Below are positions 50,811 to 60,440 of a stretch of 64,000 nt of DNA, in pieces. The notes beneath the pieces were generated by a model. The model was given only the letters and a program-made list of their open reading frames with translations. It was not told the DNA's origin and searched no databases. Both the position numbers and the translations under genes were made by a program. This stretch comes from Chondrus crispus (taxonomy: Eukaryota > Rhodophyta > Florideophyceae > Gigartinales > Gigartinaceae): assembly GCF_000350225.1 (NCBI RefSeq), contig NW_005179055.1:124143-188142 (forward strand). The letters are read 5' to 3'. How positions within the stretch are numbered: position 1 is the first letter of the stretch; each line of letters begins with the position of its first letter.

Positions 50811-52420
50811 ATGGCAGGCTACACCACAGGAGGCCTTAAAATCCAAACTTTAGGTGCACTCCACTGGCCGAGTGCCAGCGATCAGACTGCCAGGGATATG
50901 AACGTGTGCGACTTCCTGAACTGCTTGATAGTGAGTGCTTGCAACACCTGCTCACGCTGCAGGGCCCACTGTTTGCACCATTGTTACAAGCGATACCTGG
51001 TGCATGGCGTACCGAGAACATGTGGACTTAATCCCAGGTGCACAGTGTGCTGTAGGTGCCGCGCGCATTGCGAGTGTTCGGACGTGTCCGAAGGCCCCGG
51101 ACCCAGGCTATACCAAGCACAGTTATCAGATACAGTATATCATACATGGTTCCAGATGCAAAGGACCGCGGTGCGATGGCCCACAGGTCCCAAGCCGCAG
51201 CACCCATGATAGCTACTGAGAGGGGATGCAAGGTGAGCGAAATACATCTAGTAGACTGGTGGAGTGTCAGTCCGAGGAGGTATGCACAGCAATGGCAGAA
51301 ATGTCGCAACATGTGGACGGAATTAGTCGGCGCTATAAGGGCTTCGACCATCACGGCTTTACCCATGGGGGGAGAGGCCAGAGCGGGCTGTGTTATAATA
51401 GACCAACCCATACCTTGCTACGACTCGACCCTAGAGAGCGTTGGTGACCTCGTGAGAGTAGACATGCTCACACATTGGTGGGTGAGCAGCTACAAGGGCC
51501 TTAACGCCGAGTATGAAGGGCCCGGATTAATAGACTCGGTGTGGATCCACAGGGAATACATGAACTGTGGGGGCGGCCTACCGTGGGAGGTATACCCGTC
51601 CTTTCGGCGGAGTGACGCTGTGATATACAACTATGGAGACGAGTTCAGTCACAGACTACTCTTGTTTGAAGCAGAAGCCGGGCCCCATCGCATCTTATTC
51701 CCGAGGTTAGACTACGATAACGGGGTGAGGTGCGTCTTCATCAGAGCTGAGATGCTGGACAATGCAGATATCAGGGAGAGAGTGGCTGGCGCCTCACCAG
51801 GGATCATGTTAATCAAGGGCACAGAGGCCGCCAATGCTGCGCGCGCGGACGGGGAAGGATCCGTCTATCAGGTGTCGCGTAAGGGGGGGGACTTCATGTT
51901 CCCGGACCCCAGCACGCGGCGCGGGCTGCGGCTCGATATCCAGAAGGCTGCTCCGCTCAGGAAAACATGGACCCTAGGTGAGCTAGCTAAAGTGTGCCAA
52001 GCTCGACAAAGCCTACTTTTCCACGCTATCGCAGGCTCGGGTGACACCACACTGTGCACAGAGCGCACTGGTTGCTACGTTCAGGTGGCACAGCGCAAGA
52101 GTGCGAGTCACGGCACGCTACAGCTACGCCCCGCTGCGGTCAGCGAATTGGTAGAAGAGGGGTGCTATCACCACCGCGATGGAGCGATAGTACTCCCGTG
52201 GGATGGCCGGGTTCTGTACCACCTCCGCGGGCACGTGGTCGACTCGGCGGCAGAAGGCGCTACTCCATTATCGATGGATCATACAGTTAATAGCGTGGCA
52301 AGAGGGAGAGAGCCTGTAGGAGTCATACGCCCAGCATGCCCCGCCAAGAGATTATATCCACTACGGGCCCGTGGCCCTGTCTATGCACTGCCGAGAGCAT
52401 CCCTGTACCACACACCTTGA
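50811..52420 (+). pseudogene. Totivirus-like capsid ORF integrated in the nucleus (putative)
   Basis: Starts at ATG 50811 (MAGYTTGGLKIQTLG). Readable protein continues through three frames: about 50811-50930, about 50935-51150 and about 51150-52420, the last 420 codons being open. Two frame changes thus break one ORF of roughly 535 residues. It resembles no host domain, has no transposon ends and no intron. Trp/Tyr-rich, ordered segments (WWSVSPRRYAQQW, YGDEFSHRLLLFEAE) suggest a structural protein. From memory, totivirus-like double-stranded RNA elements of Chondrus crispus are reported to be partly copied into its nuclear genome. I did not compare sequences, so the viral assignment is inference; an orphan host or transposon gene is the alternative. 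Confidence 0.45.
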
Positions 52421-52850
52421 TTTCGCCTTATTTCATTCAGCACTGCCCCAAAGCGCGAGACTTAATACATGAAGTACTGGAACTCTACTTCTGAGATTTA
52501 ACTACAGTATTAACTATCTCAGGTCGCAAACCACACCGCGATCACCGCCCTCATTTTGAAAGAGCAAAACCGGTTCACACCCCTAGACTTATCCATAGAG
52601 AAACATCCACGTCCTAATGAGCGACTCTGTCCCCAACGTGGCGAAACAATTCCACTCCCTATCACTGCTTCCACACCACGTTCTTTCATACAGATAAACA
52701 AACGCCATTTGAGCAGTCCAATGTGCATGCGAATCTTTATCAAATATTACTGCTGGTTATACACAAATTCTCCGTCTACATGTACGGTACAGACACACAA
52801 TTCACGCAGGGCATCCCGCTTGTAACGCACAGCCGAAACGTCCCTTCGCT
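52421..52850. other. Spacer before nitrate reductase 3' end
   Basis: 430 bp, AT-rich. Nothing supported. Confidence 0.45.
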
Positions 52851-55604
52851 CTAAAACTGCATGTAGTTCTCCTCTGAAAAGCCAATCTTTTTGAGGTTGG
52901 GTATGCACGCAAAATTGATCATCGGTGGCGGTCCGCACATGCCTACAAATGACTCCTCGCCCGGGTCTGGAAGATGTGCGCGAATCATCTCTTCGTTGAC
53001 GAATCCACTGCTGTACTCCCATCCCTCCTCGGGCTTATCCACCGTGTACCACAAGTGGATATTTGACCTCTCCGCAGCCATCTTCTCCAGATCCTTACGC
53101 ATCAAAATGTCTTTGAGAGAATGATTCGCGTACAACAAATACACATCCGTATCGTCCTCTAGATCCTTGTAGATTGCCTTAATCACTTGATATGCCGGCG
53201 TCAGTCCTGTACCACCACAGATCAGGCCAATCTTCGACGCATACCTATCCTTGCCCTTGACAGTGAAGTTTCCTCTGCCCTTGTACTCAAAGTGTCCCAA
53301 CGGCCCCTTCACTTTCAGCATGTCCCCAATCGCCATCTTCTCCATGTATTGTGACATCTTTCCGCCATCCGGGAACCGGGGGTGCACACCGGCGTAGTAC
53401 ACCTTGATGCATAGGGTGAAGTGACCCAAGTCATCGTCAGAAGAAACAGGAGTGTATGCGCGCATGACCATATTCCCATCAATAATCGCTTGAATGAACA
53501 TGTGATAGCCGATAGGGAGGCCCAACCTGTGTTCGGGTGTTTGCAACTTAAACTTGAATAGTCTCGTGTCGTGAGAAACCTCAATCTTCTCGATCAGCTC
53601 AAATTCAGTCCATTTCTTGGGGTTCAAAGCAACCTTGTCGTCATCTTCCCACAAGTGCGAAGCCTTCTCGACCGTTTGAACAGACTGATTTGGAAGGTCA
53701 TCCTTCATGAGCTGCGCCGAAGACTTCGACAAATGCATAGACTTCTTGCCCGATGCAGCGGCAGGTTGGCTTTCGTCCGCCAGTTCCCCAATGTAATATT
53801 TCTCAAGCATGCTCTTTGCCTTAGACGAATGAATCGCCATGAATTCCTCTGTCGAATCCTCACCAGCGTTCATGACAATGGCTGCCGCTCCTCCCGGATG
53901 GTCATCTAAATACGGAGTGGCATCATACACCTTCCCATCAACAATAATCCATGCCGATTCTTCCGAATTGTGCTCCTGCACTTCCTCCTTCGTGTACGTC
54001 TTCACCATAGAAGAGAGAGCGGGGGCACTAGGAGATTTACCCGGGGCAGGGCCCGAGGGTACTGCAGTCACCGGCTTCGGGGGAGGCATCCAGCCACCGG
54101 CCGTCGGTCCAGGCACTGTAGGGTGCAGGAACTCTAGGACAAACGCTCCGGAGGACTGGCGCGGCTTGACCTTCACCGTGAAGTGACAGTTGTTCCCCAT
54201 GCCCATGAGATTCCATGTGATATCCTTCGGCTGGGTATTGTTACCCTCGTCCCACGCACGGCACCTTAGTTCACCCGAGCCCGTGGCGGCGTTGAGGAAC
54301 ATGAACTTATCAATGGTGTATTCCCAAAACATCCAGCAATAGTATTTCCCGAATTTGGGGGCATGGCTGTGTCGCTCCTCAGGATAGTCGTTCTTACACA
54401 GCCGCCAAGTGAGACCGCCATCAAGCGAGATTTCAACGCGAGTGATCTTGCGTCCTCCGCCAGAATAGGCGTAACCTTTGATTGTGTAGACACCGGCGCC
54501 GGTTAAAGTGAGAGTCTCGCCATTGGCTGGGTGAACAATTGCCGAATTGATGTTCAGCTGGTTGAAAAGATATTCGGGTTTGTACCACCAGCCCTCCGCC
54601 TTTGCAAGCTCGGCATCGACATGCGGTGGCAGGATCCTGTTATCGAAGAAGTGGTAGTAATTCTCAGAAGGCTTATCCGTTACTTCAATGGTCTCCAGCC
54701 ACTTGACCATTCTGCCACCAATCCAACCCGGAATGACGACGCGAAGTGGGAAGCCGTGGTCGGGGGCTAACCTGCTGCCGTTCTGCTCATAGGCAATCAT
54801 TACATCGGCATACGGATCTGTAGCGGTAGCAATGTCAATGGATGTGCCATACGTGCCATTAGGCAGCCCCTCCTTCTCGGGGCCGACAAAGCATACATGC
54901 CTTGCATTCTCCCGATCGATACCAGCTTTCTCGAGCAAAGTAGAAAGCTTGACGCCCTTCCATATATTGCAAGCATGTGCGGCGCAACCCCAACTAAAAC
55001 CGATGGTCTGTTTTATCATATTTTCTTCCTTGCGGCGATTTCCAGCGCAAACAAGGGTGACCGGTAGGGTAATGGAGGGCATGGCGAGGATGTCGTCCAT
55101 GTTGAGCACAAGCTCCTTTTTGACAAGACCCTTGACAGTGAGGCGGTGGGCATCCCATGACATCTGGGGACACTTACCATGGTTGCGGACATAGTGTAGA
55201 GAGACAGGGGTGATGAAGCCCTGTTTGAGGAGTTTACCGATCGGGGGCTCGCAATTGAAAGGATGTTTACCCGTAAGACGGACGAGGTCCGGATGTCTGG
55301 GAATCCAGTTGTCTGGAGAATTCTTGTCGCGGTCATCGACTTCGGTGGCGAGATGATCCTTCGGCAGGATGTCCCGGTTCGCAGCCGCAACCTTACTGAG
55401 GGCTGCCGAAAACTCTGTCCACGCGATGCCCTTGGACTCGGGCACAGCAGCCAAGTTGGTCGAGGGTTTCTTCGCGGAAATGTAAACACGGCCGCCACGC
55501 AAAGAGGAGTCTGGTGTAGCGTCCGGGGTGTTTTTCAGCGAGGAGTGTCCAGGCTGCTTGGAGGGATCCCACACGGAGACAGGCATTGTGGGGGGCTGCT
55601 CCAT
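52851..55604 (-). CDS. NIA1: Assimilatory nitrate reductase, copy 1
   Basis: 917 residues, no intron. Reduces nitrate to nitrite in the cytosol with NAD(P)H. Order: N-terminal extension (1-95); molybdopterin domain with ligand C186 in VCAGNRRKE; dimerisation domain to about 495; hinge 500-535; cytochrome b5 with haem ligands H569 (DDHPGG) and H592; cytochrome b5 reductase with FAD motif RAYTPVS (715-721), pyridine-nucleotide motif GGTGLTPAYQ (797-806) and C890 in MCGPPPM. All expected cofactor residues are present and the length is typical of plant enzymes. The hinge has Ser residues but no obvious 14-3-3 site. A run of 25 G (C on the coding strand) lies about 100 bp upstream. Gene number is mine. 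Confidence 0.96.
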   Translation of the reverse strand: MEQPPTMPVSVWDPSKQPGHSSLKNTPDATPDSSLRGGRVYISAKKPSTNLAAVPESKGIAWTEFSAALSKVAAANRDILPKDHLATEVDDRDKNSPDNWIPRHPDLVRLTGKHPFNCEPPIGKLLKQGFITPVSLHYVRNHGKCPQMSWDAHRLTVKGLVKKELVLNMDDILAMPSITLPVTLVCAGNRRKEENMIKQTIGFSWGCAAHACNIWKGVKLSTLLEKAGIDRENARHVCFVGPEKEGLPNGTYGTSIDIATATDPYADVMIAYEQNGSRLAPDHGFPLRVVIPGWIGGRMVKWLETIEVTDKPSENYYHFFDNRILPPHVDAELAKAEGWWYKPEYLFNQLNINSAIVHPANGETLTLTGAGVYTIKGYAYSGGGRKITRVEISLDGGLTWRLCKNDYPEERHSHAPKFGKYYCWMFWEYTIDKFMFLNAATGSGELRCRAWDEGNNTQPKDITWNLMGMGNNCHFTVKVKPRQSSGAFVLEFLHPTVPGPTAGGWMPPPKPVTAVPSGPAPGKSPSAPALSSMVKTYTKEEVQEHNSEESAWIIVDGKVYDATPYLDDHPGGAAAIVMNAGEDSTEEFMAIHSSKAKSMLEKYYIGELADESQPAAASGKKSMHLSKSSAQLMKDDLPNQSVQTVEKASHLWEDDDKVALNPKKWTEFELIEKIEVSHDTRLFKFKLQTPEHRLGLPIGYHMFIQAIIDGNMVMRAYTPVSSDDDLGHFTLCIKVYYAGVHPRFPDGGKMSQYMEKMAIGDMLKVKGPLGHFEYKGRGNFTVKGKDRYASKIGLICGGTGLTPAYQVIKAIYKDLEDDTDVYLLYANHSLKDILMRKDLEKMAAERSNIHLWYTVDKPEEGWEYSSGFVNEEMIRAHLPDPGEESFVGMCGPPPMINFACIPNLKKIGFSEENYMQF

Positions 55605-55705
55605 GTTGGGGAGTGGGCTGCGACGTGGTCGAAGATAGGGATAGTGTACCGGATACTGCAGCAGCGGTTCGTAGGAAGGTGTGCGCGGAGTGAAGCGGGG
55701 GTAGT

Positions 55706-55730
55706 GGGGGGGGGGGGGGGGGGGGGGGGG
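55706..55730. repeat. Run of 25 G upstream of nitrate reductase 1
   Basis: Uninterrupted G25 on the plus strand, that is C25 on the coding strand, 102-126 bp before the start codon. Could form a quadruplex. Length in the assembly may be inexact. Confidence 0.85.
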
Positions 55731-56472
55731 AATGTGGCGTCTAACGGACGAAGGGGGGCCAGGGAAGTGGAGACAGTCGATTACATAGTGCTCTCACGGG
55801 ACGGGGGCGATGTGATTTACGCAATAGTAAGGGGGTTGTGCGCGAGGTTGGGCATTTAATGGGGAGGGTTGGCCACACCGGGGCGGGGAAGTGGCGCAAT
55901 GGTGGACAAGGAGGAATTCTCGTGGCGCGTTGCTGGCTGGGGAATGGCACGATATGAGGGAGGCGCATCGTGCGGTGAGTGCCCGCTGGAGAACGACTTT
56001 ACAGTGCGCATCTTCCGACAGCGCGGCGCCCGCACCCGTGCGGCGGGCTCCAACCACACAAACGCGCCGTCTTGACACCTTGCAAGTCGCAAAAGGGAGC
56101 GCAGGCATGATTGCCGCCCAGCGAGCCGCTCCGCCGACCGCCAGGCACAGCTGTTGTGCCGTCAACGGGTGTCCGGCGTTGCCGGCGACGCGCGCGCCCG
56201 AGCAATCAAGACCCGCGCTTTGGATACCCTGCCAAGCCTGTTACGTGAGGACCCAGGCGTGTGGTGAAAGAGCTTGTTGGTGTTGCAAAATGCTGCCCAC
56301 GTGTCGACGCGTGCCATGGCGGTGGCCGGAGGATACTACAGTGTTTTACAAGCCATTACAGTGTGTCGCATGTTTGAATTGCACCATCCGCATTTGCTGC
56401 TGTACACACCTAGAGGGCTACTCACAACAAGGTGTGGACACAACTGCATAGTATTGTCCGCCTCATTTGACA

Positions 56473-56739
56473 TGTACATTTATTACTTGAGGTCCTTCTC
56501 GCCTCTGCGGCACTCCGTAGTACAATACCCTTGGTATGCCGTAGATACCCTTGGTACAGTAGCTGCGCAGAGGTGTGTGTCTTAAAGGGTAGGCATATCT
56601 GTACATTTACTTGAGGTCCTTCTCGCCATTGCGACACTCTGTAGCACAGTATGCTGTAGATACCCTTTGGTAGATAAAAGGTAGGCAGAAAGTCTGGCAG
56701 AAAGTCAGGCAGAAAAGTCAGGCAGAAAGTCAGGTAGGC
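56473..56739. repeat. Tandem duplication and 12-bp minisatellite
   Basis: Unit A (from 56473) and unit B (from 56600) share TTACTTGAGGTCCTTCTCGCC and a GTAGATACCCTT block. Downstream (56681-56739) a 12-bp unit GTCAGGCAGAAA is repeated about four times with small changes. Confidence 0.7.
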
Positions 56740-57079
56740 ATGTTCAAGCAAGGCCCTATCCTCATGCCCACTCACGCTCCACTCACTCCGGCCTGCGCGC
56801 CGTACAGTATGTCTGTCTGTGCCGAATGAACTCGATCACTTAAGGGAGAACGTACAAAGCAGGAGGAGCTCGATGAAGGTACACCCGGCCATTGCCTGCC
56901 CTCTCGCGGTGCACAGATGGACTGTTCACCTGAATTGACCAACCCCAGCGGCAAACGCGCCCGAGTTGGCCCTGACGATGGGTCGGGGACGATGTCCCGT
57001 TCTGCTGTACCGCCCGTGCACGCCATGAGTGCGTAACACGTCGACTTGTCTCACCGTTATAACGAGTATGGAATCCAAT

Positions 57080-57179
57080 CCATAATTTATGGATAGTCCA
57101 CATACAGCAGTGTGTTATTACAGTATTATGGACCATAATACTGTACCCTTGGTACCAAGGGTACTGTATACTATACAGT
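57080..57179. repeat. Cluster of four palindromes
   Basis: CCATAA/TTATGG around 57080-57092. A 12-bp-arm palindrome ACAGTATTATGG/CCATAATACTGT at 57120-57144. A perfect 22-bp palindrome from GTACCCTTGGT at 57143-57164. ACTGTATA/TATACAGT at 57163-57179. The last three are abutting. Confidence 0.85.
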
Positions 57180-60100
57180 ATTCACTGGATGGTGGGTGTA
57201 CGCAGGTGTACTGTAACCTTACTGCACACAGGGCCTCCAAGGAGATATACTCACATTTCCAGTCCAGGTCCAATCTTGGCGGCACTCCCTCCCTTACTGT
57301 AGTTGAGTTGAGACCATAACGAAGCCACCCTCGCGTGCTACTGGAGGTTACCTAGGCATCCGATACTTCGTCCTCAAAACCAAATCTCATGTGAACTTTA
57401 CGGCCTGCTCTCCAACATGCACGACACCGCACTCCCTTCGCCCCCGCATGACCGCCGAATCACAACGCTCTATTCTCAAACTCGTCGCACCAAAAACACC
57501 ATAACAGTATTGCACCAAAACTCCACCATAGGTTAAAGCGCCACACAACATCCCCACCCGCTTACACATGTTACACATGGTCAAGTGATCGAACCGCACG
57601 GGAATGTTTCCATTTCCGTGCCCCACTCCTCTATCATTTCTACAGCCCATTTCAATCCTTCCTTGCCAACAATTTTTGCTGTGCTTTCCATTGTACCAGC
57701 TTCCACCAGTGCCCTTCAACAACACAGATAGAATCGTGAAGGTTACAACAATTTAGCAAGAATCAAAAAAAAAAACAAAAAAAAAACAGCCTGTTAAGAC
57801 ACACCCTGACCCAAAAAAATTTCATTTTTCTGCATACAGTACCTTAAAACCAGACCTGCTGCCTGATTCTCCTGACAGCGATGCCTGTTCCTCGTGTCTT
57901 TCTCCGCTGCATGCATTCCAAAAGAAGTTCGTCAATCCACTGCACAAACATATGCCCACAGACTCAATGCAGCCATGAAGGAATCACACCCATTCTCGTC
58001 TACCTGTTTCGCAGTGATGTGCATGCTGCATCACCGCTCCTCTTTCCTTTTCGCACGCATCCTTCCAATACATAGATATGGACGCCACCCTAATGATCAA
58101 TGAACCCCTACCCTATACTCTCAGATGCAAACATGTACAAAGGACTCATAGTACGCATGTATATAACCGTGGACGCGCAAAGATATAATCACATGTTACA
58201 GCGCATCCCCCTGGAAGGCCCGCAGTGTCCTCAACATGGAATATTCCGTTAGCATGTATTTACTGACGTCCCAGTACCATGATTGGTGACTGCTTCCCCA
58301 CGCTCAACTAGCATGTACTGTACCCATTGGGCATGCCATGCCTCGCACATCGCGAACAATGGCATGTCTTTGCTGTATGCTGATCTGAAAACAGCAATTT
58401 CTCCACAATCTCATATCTCTTTCTGAGGATGAAGGAAGCAGTGGTGCATCCACCAAGCGGCATCGCGGTCCATGTTCGCATGGAGACTGCTGTCTCCACG
58501 CCATTGCAAGCACTTTCATCGCTTGAAGAAAGAAGGCCCGTTCGTCATCTATTAGCTTCCTGCAAAACGCTTCTTACGTATGGGCCCCCCCTCCAGTTAT
58601 GTTGTTACTGTAGTACAAGTCAACTCATGCACTATGATCCGGGTGGTCGTTGGCACGCTGCATAGAATTTCGAACCAGATTTTGATAGAAGAAAATAGGG
58701 TCCTGCACAGCCATATATTCGGGCCAACAACGAATGCTTGACAGAGAAAACCCACGTCATAGTACGTCAAAAAGAAAAGAAAAAAAGAGGCTCTGACGTT
58801 TCGCTTACTAATCTGCATTCGTGTGCTTCCTTTATTTTTAAAAGGTAACAAGAACAAGAGGGCGAACCTGCAGATTGCTTTCCAGCTGTCTCAATCTCTT
58901 CTTTTCTGCGGAATCGCGCTTTTGTTTTCTCTCTCCACCTTGCCTGCCTTCTTCCCAAAACCTATGATCATAGTTCCATAACCATGAATATACCCTTTGG
59001 GATGCATTGCAGATGCCAGCATTTGTAACGAGCGTAATTCAACAGACAACCAATCATGCATTAACGCAGAAACAACAAAAGTATATACGAAGGGTACTTT
59101 CAGCAATATAACCCATACGAATGAAGCTGGCAATGATCAAGGAACCTATGCGATATGGCACGAGAAATTGTCTCTGTGGTTGCTTCGTCCTCTTTCCGAC
59201 TTGAGATAGAATCCGTCCATTGACACAGCGCTATTTCGACTATGGAGCAGATTGCTGCATAAGGTATTTACAGACAGCACTAAGGATCAACTGCCTATCT
59301 AAACTGTTGCTCCTCCTCCCTGACAGCAGCCCATGACGTGACCTGCCTCATGCCATGTGCACTTTGGGTGCACCTTAGTCATGGCGGGACATGGACAAGA
59401 GACTGCACAAGTTCTTCGTATAAAAAAACAGCCCTCGAGAACACACATAGCGCACTTGTCATTGCTTGTGGACAGTAAAATGCCTTTACGTAAACCCCAG
59501 TCTTATCTGACGTCATCCTGGTCCATCCCTTTTTAGAGTTTTGGGAGACTGCCCGTTATGACATACCTTGAATTTTAGACAGCACCTAGATAGCATTACT
59601 GTACATGAGTGATTCGCTGGTGAAATTGAAGAAATCTGTGCACACATGTTGGAGTTGAATTCAGCAAAAACCTGTTTCAGCACACTCTGCATTCATCCGT
59701 GAAAATTCGCCTCAAAATATACATGATAAAGAACATATTTTACGCTCAATTCGAGAAGCTCACCTCAAAACTCTAAAGGGTTGCTCCTATTAAGCAAGCC
59801 TCCAAGAGACCCTACGGAGGGCAGCCGTGTGTGTTTTGCAGCATGCCGCCAGAATCTTGAAAGCATGAATATTCACCCTTTCCAAGATAGGATTTACATC
59901 ATGTGTGCTTTTGCAGCATCGTTGCTAGAACCATAGAGGATTTCTAAAGCCATCCATTGGACGGACGTCCGGCCCGACACAGTTTGGGGAGCCATAGTCA
60001 GCAGCAATGACAGAGTTATCTCAAATCTTTCCAATCTGTTTTCTCCTTCTCCTCATTACCTGTGAAACCTAGGAAATGCCCTTCGACTTGCTGTCGACAT

Positions 60101-60440
60101 TTTGGTCCTTTCTCCTAATTCTGGAAACCAGTAAGACGTCTCCGAAGCCATTCCGCCTTCCTATCCTAATCCAAAGAAACTGAATGTCCCAAGCAGTACA
60201 GTATGTACTTGTACCTTCCGTGTCTGCATTCTGAACACATCACCAAATAATGTAGAAATGTGATGCGCCTGTCTCCTTCAGGACGTATATCAAATTCTAC
60301 TAACTCGTTGTCGATTGATGTGCACAAGCAACCTGAGAAAGGGTTCAGAAAGGGCTCTCAGGAATTCTATACATAAGGAGTTCTTGTACATCGCAACTGT
60401 GGCTGCACTTCAAAGTCATCTCTCCACGCACTAGGTTAAG

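Larger units (their letters stand above)
55605..60440. other. 4.8-kb divergent intergenic region between nitrate reductase genes
   Basis: No supported coding frame or RNA gene. It contains the poly-G tract (55706-55730), a tandem duplication and minisatellite (56473-56739), a palindrome cluster (57080-57179) and A-rich tracts near 57765-57790. Both nitrate reductase promoters must lie at its ends. TATACATA at about 60368, 70 bp before the second gene, is a possible core element. Confidence 0.5.
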
